64,000 nucleotides of DNA from Symbiodinium kawagutii. Taxonomy: Eukaryota; Sar; Dinophyceae; Suessiales; Symbiodiniaceae. Positions within the stretch are counted from its first letter, which is position 1. Every line of letters starts with the position of its first letter. Under the pieces are notes generated by a model, which was not told the origin of the DNA, searched no databases, and saw only the letters and a program-made list of their open reading frames with translations. The translations under genes were made by a program, and so were the position numbers. The stretch is taken from NCBI GenBank assembly GCA_009767595.1, contig VSDK01004685.1, positions 599,234 through 663,233 on the forward strand, given 5' to 3'. Below, one piece after another: positions 9,276 through 21,126 of the stretch.

Positions 9276-10079
9276 ATGGCACCACCAGGAGTGGAGAAGT
9301 TGGGGAATTTTCATCTACAGAAGGTTATGGATGGGAGTTATCTATATATTACATGATAGATGTATAATGATGTATAATTATGTATAATAGCGTATGATAG
9401 ATTCAATCTATCAAATATCTATGCACCTTGGGCACTATCCCGAAACATCCCATGGCATATCCTCTCACCATCCTGATATATGTCCATGGGTCGGTCCGGA
9501 AACAATCGTGAACGGTTGAATGTAAGCCATGCTGGGGGGGATCTTGAAGCCGAAAGAAAACAACCACAGCACTTGCTGATTGAAAAGCTGGTGTGTCAAT
9601 TGGTCTATCCACCTGAGAAGCCGAGTTGGTAGGTAGCTAGCCATGGTGTGTCCATCATCTTCAAAGATGGGTTCGTCCAGAAATGGTGGTTTTTATAACG
9701 GTTCATAACGGCTAGTAATTGGTCATGATACGAGATAATAACCAACAATAGCGGTTTGTCCAAACATAGTGGTAGCTCTTGATTCTTGATCATCCAAGTT
9801 CATAACTCTTCATACGGAAACTACCAGTTTGGTGGGTACCACCACTTTAGGACAACTCCATACCGATAGTTGATTGCACCGGTGTCTCACATTATGATCA
9901 GTCCCTAATCCCTCTTGAGAAACGTTGCGACAGCTTCTCTCGACCCGAGTTTGCAAGCTACATACTGTTCATTCATCTTTGAACTAATTGGCTAGTGATT
10001 CGTCGTATGTAGTCAGTGGTTCATGCAAAACAACAAATACATTATCATCAAGCAATCTGAAAATACACTATCATCAACT

Positions 10080-10194
10080 ATGTGGCTGTGGGTCAAAACC
10101 CTTAGTCCCCCTGCTTCACATCATTAACCAGGCTGTTTTCCCCATGACATTGTTGCTTAATATTGATGGTGAACTGCTTGATCCATACCCATGT
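10080..10194. mobile_element. MITE-like element, family B
   Basis: Begins tatgtggctgtgggtcaaa and ends tgatccatacccatgta, degraded copies of the family B inverted ends. The interior matches the family order (tccccctg, ttaaccaggc, ttccccat, gttg). It ends 33 bases from the downstream edge of the exon at 10227-10272. Confidence 0.55.
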
Positions 10195-10226
10195 AGGTTC
10201 CCTTGTCATACCACCATTGCTGTGGC

Positions 10227-10869
10227 CCGGCTTCCCACGTTGCCTCTGCATCTCTTTCCGTTCTGCAGCCACCTCGCAGCACTAGTTGGTCACCAGGTGT
10301 GAAGCACGTTCCAAATTTCTTCCCTTAACATGTCCCGTCCTGAAGAATGAACGTGTGAAACAAGCAAAACTTAGAAAAGACACAAAAAAAACAAGTGAAT
10401 TAAATTGGATCTTTTGTGACATGCCACTTCAGGTCAATTGGATTGCTTGTCCTGGATTATTCAAAACCAAGTGATTGAGTCAAACTCCTTTCATGGATTG
10501 TCAAAATGAATATGTGTTTTGTCCTAGTTTCATAGTCCCATAAAATGCCATGCATGCTGTTCACCTCCGAATTGGGTATATCAACACATGGAAGTATCCT
10601 GAAGCATCCCCAAAACCCAATTGTTTCATATCAATCTTACCAAGGAAATCAGCAATATCTTGTGGCTACACTTGCCATGTATGAACATCACTTCACCATA
10701 AATGAACCATACCTGGGGCTGTTCAAATCTATTCAATATGTTTCACTGTCACTAAAACATTCTGAACCAACAACATAGCTAGTGACGCAGCCATGAGCAT
10801 GACGAGCCCCATTCAGCATGGCTGACCTGTGCCAGCCGTCGCTGCTCTTCCTTTTCCTTCATGAGCTGC
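10227..10869 (-). CDS. Coiled-coil protein, two exons
   Basis: Exon a (10869-10827) runs from AG|GCAGCTC to a CAG|GTCAGC donor and reads QLMKEKEEQRRLAQ. Exon b (10272-10227) runs from AG|GTGGCT to a GCCACA donor (GC type) and reads VAAERKEMQRQRGKP. The junction is phase 0, giving an uninterrupted charged helix rich in Glu, Lys, Arg and Gln, typical of a coiled coil. Third positions are mostly G or C. The 5' exon may extend upstream to HWPSLR. Parent protein not identified. Confidence 0.55.
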
Positions 10870-11217
10870 CTCAGCGATGGCCAATGTCTGAATGGGTTTG
10901 CTGGATGTTAAAAATGATCCAAATCTCCGGCAAGCTCAAGAAGACATCACAGGTTCATACAAGGACGGTATCTACTTACATATTATATATATATATACAT
11001 GCAAATATAGAAATATATACATATAGATCCAATTGCATGTATCCAAGTAATGGTGAAGTTGATCACTGATGGCACCATGATGCCACCATCATGTTGTTTG
11101 GCGAAGACATCCATTGTTCATATTGATCAGGGTCATAACAGTGGGTCCACAACACATACAACTCGGTTTAACAAAACATTGTCGTGGGATTGCTTGATTT
11201 CTAATAATGCAGAAAAT

Positions 11218-11325
11218 GGGGGGTTCTCAAGCCACAGGCAAGCCCCAGAAATGGTTGGCGTACTAATTACTATGAATGAATTGTAGTGGATGATGAGGGA
11301 GTACCCCTATTCCGAGAAACACCGG
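11218..11325. mobile_element. MITE-like element, family A (degraded)
   Basis: Left end ggggggttctcaagccaca, right end gtacccctattccgagaaac. The interior retains aaatggttgg and tactatgaatga, words shared with intact family A copies. Both ends carry several substitutions. Confidence 0.5.
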
Positions 11326-11401
11326 TATATCTGTGAAAACACTACCGTAATCTGTCAGATGTTTGTAAGCACGTGTCACTATACATGCTAGACTGCTAGA
11401 C

Positions 11402-11649
11402 ATTGCCATACATTTCGAACTTGATGTGTCTCCACTTCATATCCATTTTTCTATGCAGCATTTCGAAGAAAGCAGGCAACCATTCGCAACCTGAGTGCAC
11501 CTGTTCAACGAAGTAAACATGAGCGCGCCATGGTGCGCCTGGCCTCTTTGCCTCTGGCGTTTCCCACTGAAACTGCACAGCCTCCGTTCCTTCACGAACC
11601 GTCCCCTGCTTTCTCTCAAGGGAATCCAGTTTGAGTCCGATAAAACCGC
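11402..11649 (-). CDS. Predicted 248-base exon, product unknown
   Basis: From AG|GCGGTT to a GTCTAG donor, the minus strand stays open for 82 codons. It contains GFIGLKLDSLERKQGTVREG, VQFQWETPEAKRPGAPWRAH, and VYFVEQVHSGCEWLPAFFEM. The mix of aromatic and charged residues and the length make chance unlikely. The order 'acidic PWRAHVYF..FFEML' recalls the C-terminal half of Nudix proteins, but no Nudix box is present, so I do not assign it. The alternative minus frame (11676-11437) overlaps the start. Confidence 0.5.
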
Positions 11650-12116
11650 CTCCGTGTAGAAATCCTCTAGCGACAACTACTGATTACTGATTTTCTTCGA
11701 CTGGAGCCCCACACGTTGGTCAATTGCCATCATAAGCGATACCTGGCCATGTCCCCAGGACTCCAACAAGCTTAAGGGATAAAACCAAAGAGGATCAACA
11801 ACGGTGGTGAAATCCGAGGGTGTCAACTGGTCTACCGTTAGTGAGATTAATGTTAGATTCAATCTATTTTTAGTATACCCTCACATCAATCATAATAAAT
11901 AAGCAAATATTTAAGTTAGACAGGGGGTGGTTTATTGACAGCTGGATCGATCATTCATAATCATCATCCACGCTTCTTATTGGTTATTTTCCCCTATCAT
12001 GAAGCATTTGGATACAAGGTAGATCTAGCTGTATCAACTATTGTCAAGAATGGTTGTTGAATAGTTGATACACCATTTTATATTCTTATCCATTCATGAG
12101 CATTCTTGAGCATATG

Positions 12117-12236
12117 GGTGTGTCTCCAAATAAGGAACCCCTCAGTTATCATCCTTTATGTTACAAAACCATTCATGACAATAAACCAACCACAACTACA
12201 TGTTTGAGGGTTCTCAATGGCTTAAGAAGCCACCAT
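12117..12236. mobile_element. MITE-like element, family A
   Basis: Left gtgtctccaaataaggaaccc, right gggttctcaatggcttaaga followed by agccaccat. The interior contains aaaaccattcatgacaataa and ccaacc. It is the first of three copies packed within 450 bases. Confidence 0.5.
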
Positions 12237-12347
12237 ACCGTTAGTAAGAGTTTAACCATGCTTCTTGGTGATTACCCCTACTATCAACCACTCTCAATGA
12301 TTAATGAATCTACACCATATGGATCCATCCCCATCATCAACCACATA

Positions 12348-12453
12348 AGTGTCTCTCAAAACAGGGGACCCCCAAATCAACCATTGCGAATATCTTTTCA
12401 TCATAAATTTGACCAACCAGTTTTGGGCCCCCCTATGGCTTGAGAAACCACCA
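12348..12453. mobile_element. MITE-like element, family A
   Basis: Left gtctctcaaaacaggggacc, right cccctatggcttgagaaacc. The ends are inverted repeats of one another except for the substituted 'tggcttg' word, which recurs at the right end of several copies. It stands three bases from the next copy. Confidence 0.7.
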
Positions 12454-12456
12454 TAT

Positions 12457-12558
12457 GGTGGTTTCTCAAAATGGGGGTACCCAAAAAATGGTTGGTTTAT
12501 TACTATAAATGACTAATAGTGGATGATTTGGGGGGTCCCCTATGGCTTGAGAAACCAC
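12457..12558. mobile_element. MITE-like element, family A
   Basis: Left ggtggtttctcaaaatgggg, right tcccctatggcttgagaaac. The interior has aaaaatggttggtttattac and tataaatgactaatagtgga, the family's standard core. The copy ends 47 bases from a predicted exon at 12605. Confidence 0.8.
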
Positions 12559-12604
12559 CCTATGGATCTACACCATTCAGCACCATCTAAACATCTCTGG
12601 TTAC

Positions 12605-12716
12605 CCCCAGCCATCGGCCCAGCCTGAGCCCCCCCACGCGCTCAGTTCCGTCTCCACGCTCAGCAGGCGCTGGGTCCTCAGCCCGGTGTTCAACAACTGG
12701 GGTCCACGATGGTCAA
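12605..12716. CDS. Predicted exon island, strand uncertain
   Basis: About 90% G or C in third positions on both strands. Minus: TQRLLSVETELSAWGGSGWA with AG|GACCC acceptor and GTAACC donor. Plus: LSSVSTLSRRWVLSPVFNNW with GTCCAC donor but a weaker AG|C acceptor. I lean to minus because of the acceptor and the neighbours. Product unknown. Confidence 0.4.
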
Positions 12717-13327
12717 CATCAAGCGTCATGGTTAACCATGGTAGTTCACTGGTGCTTGGTGGTTTCATGGTCACTGGTGACCCATGTTGGTTGATAACCA
12801 GGGTACTTATCTGGTGGTGATGAACCACTATGAACTCTCGTTGGATATCGCCGGGCAATCAAACATTACGTTAACACACTTTTTTTGCAAAACACCCCTT
12901 TGAGGTAGTACGCTAATTTTTGTTGTAGGAAAAAGACTACGTTGAGATTGTACACCGTCTACACCATCTGAAGAGACATACTCTGCCACCACGACTGACG
13001 ATGAGAGTCTTTAGTATTTGGCTATCTTTCACTGCTTTCACTGTCTTGCAAATCTTGATTCAACAGATTCATGATGAAACACTTGATTTCATTCGCTATT
13101 TTATAACCATCATTAATTAATTAGTATCAAACCACAATTAATTTAGCCACGTCCTGAATGTGGCTGTGTCCAGACAATGGCCCAGTTTCATGGCTGTCCA
13201 AACAATAGGTAAATAGGGAGCCATGGCTGCCCAACCAGTAGTTAGACCCACGACTTTGTAGCAACTCGTGGCTTCCAACAGCCACGATCAGCAAGGGATC
13301 AGCCTGTCACAGCTCCCCTGAGCTCAC

Positions 13328-13363
13328 GCACTGACTTCTGGGGATGGACTCCTGGCGGTTTCC
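13328..13363 (-). CDS. Predicted micro-exon
   Basis: Only 36 bases, from AG|GGAAAC to a GTGAGC donor, reading NRQESIPRSQC on the minus strand with G/C third positions. Very small, so the call rests on splice words alone. A family A element begins 41 bases upstream of its acceptor. Confidence 0.3.
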
Positions 13364-13403
13364 CTGGAAGGCACCAGTCAATGACTTGAAGCGCGAATGG
13401 TTG

Positions 13404-13503
13404 ATGGTTTCTCCAAATAGGGATCCCCCAAAAATGGTTTGTTTATTACTATACATGGTTGAAACAAGATGACTCAGGGTATCCCTATTTTGAGAAACAA
13501 CCA
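13404..13503. mobile_element. MITE-like element, family A
   Basis: Left tggtttctccaaatagggat, right tatccctattttgagaaac. The core aaaaatggtttgtttattac matches other copies. Confidence 0.75.
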
Positions 13504-14314
13504 GTTGGGAGGAAAGATGGAGGGAATCATTGCTACACAAACGTTCTTGGAGAACGGATCACTTGGGACTGCCCAAGTCCAATGCTAAGCATTCTGATTA
13601 CCTTCAAAAGTCTGGTTAGGATACCCTTCAGAAGTTCCTAGAAGTAGATCAATCAGAATGTTTATGCCGATCAAGGCAATCGTTGTGGGTAAAAGCCCAT
13701 ACACCTGGTGATTTTTGAAAAAACAACTTGTTTGTTGGCATTGTTCAAGACGGCTTAACAACCAACAGCAATAGCTCTTAATTGCCGATGCTTGACACGT
13801 GTTCATGATAACAAGGCTTGATGTTAGCCTCTCCAATGACCCCCATTATACCCAAATGACTACTCTATGAGCCATTCTTGAATTATTCGGAAGTGTTCAT
13901 TTTAGTGGCCACGTCATGATACTCCTTAAATCTGGATTAGAACCCAGCGGGTACAACATGGTACATCCATTTCACCCAAGGACACAATCAGCCATGATTT
14001 CATCACCATCTTGTTCAACCAAACGGTTGAACATTGCGCATACTTCCGTTGAAAGAACTGTTCATCCATCCCCCGTTGGTTGTTGGTGACCCCCATTGAT
14101 ACCCTGCGTCCACAGCGTTAGTCGGTTGCTAAAAAAACCATCAGTTTGTTGCTCACTATCCCCTATTAACCATGATCAATCATGTGTAAAACCACAAACC
14201 AGTGGTTAGTTAACCATCTATGCGTTCCTTATTATCCCCTATTATTAACCGCTGTCAGTTCATAATGTTTCAAACGAACCATCTGTTTGATCGCTGCTCA
14301 GTTGTTGCTTTGCC

Positions 14315-14450
14315 CACCTTAGGCCCAAGGCCCAGCACCCCGGAGATTTTTCAACCGCCCACATCCCTGCACCACGCCGTCCTGTTGGGAACTGGAACCT
14401 GGAGGCCCGCCCTCCTTCGGAACAGCAGGTAGCTCCTGGGAGCTGCCAGG
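14315..14450. CDS. Predicted exon island, strand uncertain
   Basis: Plus reading PSTPEIFQPPTSLHHAVLLG then TGTWRPALLRNS, with AG|GCCC and CAG|GTAGCT boundaries. Minus reading SYLLFRRRAGLQVPVPNRTA then WCRD, with AG|GAGC acceptor. Both have about 75% G or C third positions. Unresolved. Confidence 0.4.
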
Positions 14451-14621
14451 TGATGAGACAAACCCATGGGATCTACGGGTTTCAAGGCACGTGTTTAAGG
14501 ATAACCCCTGTGCTTCTGACCGCATTAGTGGATGAGGGGGATGCAAATTGTTTGGGGATCGAATGGATGATGGAAATGGCCTTGTGACCTGCAAAACCGA
14601 AGGAATTGTGAGCAAACATGC

Positions 14622-14727
14622 GTGGGTTTCTTAGAATAGGGGACCCCCAAAAAGGGTTGGTTTATTTACTACAAATGGTATATAAACTGGATTATTTAGG
14701 GAGTCCCCTATTTTGAGAAACCACCAT
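14622..14727. mobile_element. MITE-like element, family A
   Basis: Left gggtttcttagaataggggac, right gtcccctattttgagaaacc. The core ggttggtttatttactacaa is present. One of the best copies: the ends pair over about 22 bases with two or three mismatches. Confidence 0.8.
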
Positions 14728-14729
14728 GT

Positions 14730-16090
14730 CTTTATTTGAAACTGCACCGACCTGCCCATGTCGACAGCTCAGTCAAAGGTGGTTTACCATCACACATGCA
14801 AATGCAACATGACAAAATGAGCAGCAACCCTCCCATACTGCCATTCTGCAGGAAGTGCTACTTCGTGATGGATGGTCTTCATACTTCGTAGATAGCAACA
14901 AATGTGTTTTCAATTGAAGAAAAGGGTTTGCCATTAGGAAAAGCAGTAGCTACCGGCATCAACCAAGACATCCTTGAAAACACACCGTTGCCCTACAACC
15001 AATATAGGACATTGATAGGGCATCGTCAGGAATTCTAAGTTCCACAAACATCGCCACCGGCATCAACCAAGATATGAAGCTGCAAGAGCCGCAAGATGCA
15101 AATCGCCATCGTCCCAGGTCTGATTGAAGGATGTACAACGTCCATGGATTGTTGCATGTGATTGATCAACTATAGTTGGAACAAATGTGAACCTGAACAA
15201 ATGTGAACTTAAACATCTTTCGTTGTATCCCCATCACGCTGGACATTCTTGATATGTTCATGGTAGAAAACAATTGCAATATAAATTTTTGACAGCAACA
15301 TTGAAGACCGCAATCAAATTGAGTGTGTTACTTAAACTCATCTGCATGCAAGCTTTGCTCTTATGAAAAACATGTTTACATTTGTTTACTCATATACACT
15401 TCGTATCGAATGCTTGTAACCAGCTGTTTGCATAAGCCCAATCTCGGCCACTAATTATTTGGTTGAACCCATATCATCCATTCCCATTAAGTTGTCGATG
15501 AGTATTCCCTACGATTATCCATTATTCGCTGTTGTTAACCATGATTTAACCATGGATGATTAGTTGGTATATCCCTTATTGTTGATTCTTCTTCCCTCTT
15601 ATCAACCATTATCTCCTCTCCCTTAACTATTACCCTAAGCCTAGTATTCCATTAATTATTCCATGATTATCTGCTGACTATCATTCCCTCTTATTAACCA
15701 TTGTTCCCTGTTGTTAACCATGATTCCCTATTGTCAACCACTATGCCCTGTCGCTGACCATGATTCCCTATTCAATTGCCCATGATTCCCTATTGAACCA
15801 ACCATTCTGCCCTGTTGTTAACCATCATATAACCATGGATGGTTAGTTGGTGTACGCCTTGTTGTTGACTGCTGATCATTATTCCCTCTTACTAACCCTG
15901 ATTCTCTGTTGTTAACAGGGGTTGGTAAATATCCCAGTTTAGGAACATTGAACATCACCTTTGGATGACTGTTGGGGAATATTCCTATAATGTTTGGGTG
16001 ATGTCCAATTGGGACATTTAATGATCCCTGGTTAACCACTATGTAACCATTGATTCTTGCTGACTAAGCATTGATTGATAGCCATCTGCC
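14730..16090. other. Repeat-rich stretch, no gene seen
   Basis: 15480-15940 is saturated with ttaaccatgattccctattg-like phrases in irregular spacing. 14730-15470 is unique AT-rich sequence. No exon island seen. Confidence 0.5.
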
Positions 16091-16205
16091 ACTGCACCTG
16101 GATCTCATCGCTCTGAAATCGTTCGTTCTTCGCTCTCTTTCCAGGGCCTCACAGATCCACCGCGCCAAAACCGACGGGGTGATTGGTCGTGATGCAAAAA
16201 GGCCT
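16090..16205 (-). CDS. Possible exon, helical charged segment
   Basis: Minus strand reads SVLARWICEALERERRTNDF then RAMRS, ending at a CAG|GTGCAG donor. There is no AG|G acceptor at the expected edge, which lowers confidence. Product unknown. Confidence 0.3.
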
Positions 16206-16394
16206 GGTTTTTTTGAGATTTAGAAAATAGGGTGGTGGGCATACCTTGACACAACATCACAGTTACAACAGAAGCAAAATACATTAACACAAAATGAAAC
16301 AAAACTAAATTTAAAAAAACAGGTTTGACTTCCATTACAAACCATTATCAACCACTACTGACCATTACCAACCACTGTCCCATATAAACAGCTT

Positions 16395-17040
16395 TCAGAA
16401 CCACAGCCCTCCCAGTGAGCAATGGCAGATGCCCAGCTTTTCAATGGCAACGGCTGGTGAGTAGGCATCATATCTACATGATATGTCGACTGTGATCCAT
16501 GTAAAGCATCCCACCGAGCAGCCAGTTGCTTTTGAAACACCCTGAAGACCAGGATCTGCCAGCCTAGTAAAGACTTTCACTGTCAACGTTTCACTGGTGG
16601 GAATGCCAGATTCCCATGTGGAGGTATAGAACGCCTATGGGAAACAGCAAAGTACCGCTTTTGGTAGCAAAATAGCCTGAAGGGCTGGGCCTACGCCCCA
16701 GAATGTCCATCATGACAATAAACCACCGTAGGATCCATGCGGTGCTGGAACCTCCACGTGGCTAATCTTCTTGATCAATCCACAGGCCATGAAAATGGCG
16801 GCACCATAGATCTGGTGGGTTCCGAAAATGGTGTAGCCCCCAATAATGGTTCTGATCAACCCATCTTGTGTTTCCAGAATGTCGGACCTGATTCTACAAG
16901 CCAATGCCGATTGCTAATGCGCCATGTCGTGCCTCCAGCTTTAGCAGCTACTTCGTGTGGATGGTTCAACCAGTTTCACCCTGCAAGGATCAATCACCGA
17001 GATCCCCAGCCATTTCGTGCGCTGCTGTAGAAGAAGAGGA
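16395..17040. other. Coding-like but unassigned stretch
   Basis: Several short frames on both strands (for example minus VSKATGCSVGCFTWITVDIS after AG|GGTG near 16546; plus 16737-17030, 97 codons) without clear codon bias. I cannot separate old transposon remains from exon pieces. Confidence 0.2.
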
Positions 17041-17104
17041 AACGGGTCAAAGGTGCCACCTAGGCACTGGCGATTGACATGTCGGTTCAAAAGGTGCTTT
17101 ATGT

Positions 17105-17213
17105 ACTGGTTGGTGGTTCTAACATGTTCCAACCCCTGTGAAAGAAAAATAGTCAACCAACCATTTGTTAGTAACTACAAGGGAAAATGCAAAATGTTTG
17201 AAACCGCCTGCCA
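17105..17213. mobile_element. MITE-like element, family D
   Basis: Left ctggttggtggttctaaca, right gtttgaaaccgcctgccag. The interior shows cccctgtgaaagaaaaatag, tcaaccaaccatttgttagt and agggaaaat, words shared by the other family D copies. Confidence 0.7.
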
Positions 17214-17679
17214 GTATGTGATATACCTGGATGCTCGATATATCTTGAAATGTGTTAGATAACATTTGAAACGATGGTGCTCCTTGCTATACGCTCCTCA
17301 TTATATGACGCTTCACCTTGTCTCAAGGTGTTTCAAATCGCTAGTTGATTTGTTCTACACCAGTGGTCATTGTCAATGATCTTGCTGGCAATATCAATGC
17401 TCAGGGGAATGTCATACACACACTCACACACATTGTACAAATGCAACAACGTTGCTGGTTTCACCACACTTGGGCACTTGGGGGGGGCGGATACCAGCGG
17501 GTACCATTTGAATGGGAAACCAGTTGGCTTTACTGGCAGATTCCCCTATTGACCAACCAGGGGTTTATCCAGGATTGGCATTACCATGATCTACCTGCTC
17601 TTAAATCATATTCACCATCAATTTGAAAGAGCCATACAGTACCCAAGAATTCCGTCGGGCAAACACTGGTTACACCAGG

Positions 17680-17960
17680 GCTACCCAGGGGTACAGGGTG
17701 AAGTGACCCACAGCCAAATCAGCCAAACCACCGAGTCATGGATAGTATCCGCCAGGGTAGCTGCTACCGTTGGTGGCCCATCCAAGGTCCGACCCCTGCC
17801 CCTGGGCCCCAGGGCCAGGGCAGCAACGAGCACCAGAAGACACACCAGCTGCAGAACCGCCGACTGGTGCCGAAGCAACTGGGACTCTGGGATCACGGGG
17901 GCTGATGGGACCCCAGGGATGGAACTGAATGATCAAACCATCGGTTAAGCGCCGGTACTC
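17680..17960. CDS. Predicted exon island, strand uncertain
   Basis: Minus frame SAVLQLVCLLVLVAALALGP looks like a signal or membrane helix. Plus frame GQGSNEHQKTHQLQNRRLVP then KQLGLWDHGG is equally GC3-rich and could end at a GC donor. The region is GC-rich over about 150 bases. A family B-like end (gtgacccacagcc) lies at 17702. Confidence 0.35.
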
Positions 17961-18239
17961 ACCAGTACCATCCGACTGACTCACTGTGACTTTCAACTTG
18001 TTTTGATCATCATGGAGAAGCATTTATCACGATGAATATCATTTACAGTGATGGATTAGGATGGATGAACTGTTGGCCGCCAGTCTTGACAGTATAAAGT
18101 AAGCATGATTGATCATATGGTTGACCGGATTGAGCAGTAGCTGATCAACCATAAACCCTTCCTAGACAATACGCACAACTGTTGGCCGATTAGCCATCAA
18201 TTGTGCATGGTTTATTCAGTATGCAAGGTCAACTTCTTC

Positions 18240-18715
18240 TAGATGGTTCATATCACCGGGACAGTGCGCAGAACAAAGTACAGTGGATGTCCTGATGCTC
18301 CTTGTGGTCTTGAGTCTTGCCGTGGTTTTCGCATTTTGACCTTCACTTGCTGTCTCAAAAGGTCTTTCCATCATTATCACCATCATCAACCACCATTGGC
18401 ACGATCATTGACCATCGTGTCTATCATGAATTAAGTATCATCATAACCACCATCAGCCATCGTTAGACCATCATTATCACTGTGATGGTGGTTATGGCTA
18501 ATGGTGGTATAACCATCCCTTCAGTAAGAATCTGATGGTCTAATCATGGTTATAGTTATATTATACCATGGCATAACCATCCCTAATTATGGTTAACACC
18601 ATGGTCTGATTATACCTGTTATCACCATGACTATCACCATGACTATCACCATCATTACCACCACGACTATCACCTTCAGTAACCATGGCATAACCATCCC
18701 TAAATATCAGCACCA
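18240..18715. repeat. CAT/ACCAT-rich degenerate repeat
   Basis: Dense imperfect units of atcaccatc, ccatgactatcac and ataaccatccct, with local inversions (gatggtggttat at 18484). No coding. Confidence 0.6.
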
Positions 18716-18720
18716 CCAGG

Positions 18721-18848
18721 CCGGCAGCTTTAGCGCCTCAGGCATCAAGGGCCTGCAGATGAAGAACGCCAGGACGCAAAACCTGTTGCCGCCGACCGGA
18801 CGTACGAGCTCGGGTCGGCTGCGGCTGAGGGGCCCAAGGGGGATCCAA
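18721..18848. CDS. Predicted exon island, strand uncertain
   Basis: Plus frame AGSFSASGIKGLQMKNARTQ then NLLPPTGRTSSGRLRLRGPR fills the whole island, with AG|GCCGG at its start and GTTCAA at its end. Minus frame VGGNRFCVLAFFICRPLMPE has an equally GC-rich third position and a GTGGTG donor but lacks an AG|G acceptor at the edge. Splice words favour plus, against the prevailing strand. Confidence 0.45.
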
Positions 18849-18899
18849 GGTTCAAGCTTGAAATGGTGGATCCATGATGGTAGCGGGGGATGAATGATT

Positions 18900-20500
18900 G
18901 GAACGGTAATTAGCCACCATGGATGAATAATGATTGAAGCTATGGTGGGTAGTAACCGTTCTTGACTGTTTGTGGTTACTAGCCACCATGACTATGGTTC
19001 AAGATTCATGGTCAACAATGATTGAAGCTATGGCAACGATTCTTCAACATGGATACCGGATACCTATCAAAGTGGACTAAGCTGACAATTGTTCATGGTG
19101 ATTGCCGACTGATTCAATAATGCAGCTACTATCCACATAGTCAGGTGGATCCACCAGATCATCACTAATGATGGTCAACAATGGTTCATAGTTTGAATGG
19201 TCATTATATACTTGTTCATAAATGCCTGGTCATGTGGATGCTTGGCATTGCTCGTGCTCCACTTGGGCGATGCGGCGGTTGAGAATGGCTGAAATGATGG
19301 GCTGATCCAACGACTCCCGGAGTGACTTGGCCGCCAGATCGTGGGATGTGCAGCCTTCTTTTCTCAAGGACTCGCAAGTGTGCTTCCGGCTGGGGTGCAT
19401 GACAGAGTCTGAAACATGCTGATGTAGACAGTATTCCTCAAGATTGCGGTTTCCTCCTACATTGGCTCGTTGATCTTTTCCTGTCTACAAGCACTTTTAT
19501 ATTGATGATGGAGCCTGGCAATGAATAGATTCACCAATTGCCAATGGGCTTCTTAGAGATGGTGGTTGTCCACAGCCAGATTCTTTCAGAATGTATTACC
19601 CATCACTCAGCAGCTGCCATCATGACCTGTTGCTGTTCACCATACACCATACTGTTAGTATGATGGTCAATGATATATTTATGTAACAAGTATCCAGTAT
19701 CCACCCACAAAATCATATTTGTCACCGGCATGATCTTGACATCAAAATTGTCAAGTATTGATATCATGGTTACTATCATACTCACAGTATGGTTTATAGT
19801 AACCACGAAAACCCAAACTGGTAACCGATCTTGACTAATAAAAATTATTGACCATCATTACCAGTATTGATACCATAACTGGTGGTGGTAACCATATATA
19901 AACCCAAAGATTCCACCAGCATTGACCATCACTCCCCATGGTTCCCCCCTGGTCTGCGCAGCTGCGCCACCCTCCAGAACAGGCGGCAGCCAGCCCCATG
20001 CGAAGACTCAAGGTGAACAACGACCTATAGAAGAGCAGCCAGGCGCATCCGAATGGGAAATGCAATTGGCATCCGATTTGAGCGTATCTCACAAGCTTAA
20101 TCATAATGAAACTCATGATATCCATTGAAGGGATCATATCAAAATGATATCATGAGATTAGCATTGAATGGATAAAATGATATTAATGCGTATCTCACAG
20201 GGCTTATCCATTGAAGGGATGGTCCCCAAATTTATCGTAATGAAAATCATGATATGCATTGAAGGGATGGTATCCAAATAATATCATGAGATTAGCATCC
20301 CATGGATACAATGATATTAATCATTACATAATCATGATATGCACAGAAGGGATGGTATCCAAATGATTCCAAATGTATCCCATCTAACAAGCTAGTTCTA
20401 CCGGCTTCATAGCTGATCTAACAACTCAAACATGGGGGGTTTATTGAAGGCCAAAACTCAGGGGGCCTAGTCCACGTTACTCCCTGTGAGAAGCTGAGGG
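18900..20500. other. Mostly non-coding stretch
   Basis: AT-rich, with ccatggt/tggtcat words. A small GC patch at 19940-20010 reads MVPPWSAQLRHPPEQAAASP on plus before an AAG|GTGAAC donor, or GAGCRLFWRVAQLRRPGG on minus. I cannot decide whether it is an exon. Confidence 0.3.
20097..20395. repeat. Imperfect tandem repeat, about 110-base unit
   Basis: Three diverged copies of a block containing atcatgatatgcattgaagg, gatggtatccaaatgat, atcatgagattagcat and ggataaaatgatattaat. Non-coding. Confidence 0.7.
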
Positions 20501-20527
20501 GACATGACACCATGCTGAGATGGCTAC

Positions 20528-20580
20528 GTCCAGAGTGCCAACATGACCACGAACATGATGGCAACTTGCGTCGTGGCCGC
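20528..20580 (-). CDS. Predicted exon, membrane-helix segment
   Basis: From AG|GCGGCC to a GTAGCC donor the minus strand reads AATTQVAIMFVVMLALW, a hydrophobic helix with G/C third positions. A plus alternative (NMMATCVVAAWEANEAAVPP, GTGTGA donor) exists. Similar in character to the exon at 3076-3135. Confidence 0.45.
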
Positions 20581-20843
20581 CTGGGAGGCTAATGAAGCTG
20601 CTGTGCCGCCCGGCGGGACCCGATGTCCGGTGTGACCTGACACCTCCGAACATGTATAGATTTCGTACTACACCTGGGTTCTTTCTGGTGGGAAGGGTGA
20701 ATTTTAGGGAGATGGTCGTTCGACACAGAGACCCCTGTCTGATGGTTGGTGACCCATAGATATTGGGTGTATCCTGTGATCATCAACTATTACAAAGGAC
20801 CACTGACTTGCTAGTTCACCACTTCTCATGAACCATTGGTGAT

Positions 20844-20935
20844 CTGGTTGGTGGTTGAACTACCCCTATGAACAATATTCAACCAACCAACCATTTGGTT
20901 TCATACATGTGGGATCATTTTTGAGAAAATCATGC
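20844..20935. mobile_element. MITE-like element, family D (partial)
   Basis: Left end ctggttggtggttgaactac and internal cccctatgaacaatattcaa are intact. The right end is degraded. Confidence 0.5.
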
Positions 20936-21126
20936 AAACATGATCGAACATGTCAATCAAACCAAATCAAAGCACCAACAAGTGGTTGTTTTTAACCATA
21001 AATTCGCTCCTTACGATCCCCTAGTGGTTATACTTAACCCATGTTGACCATAAATTCGCTCCTTATCATCCCCTAACCATCACCAAACCATCTTTCAACC
21101 CACCAACCACTGAAGCCCTTGGTGAC

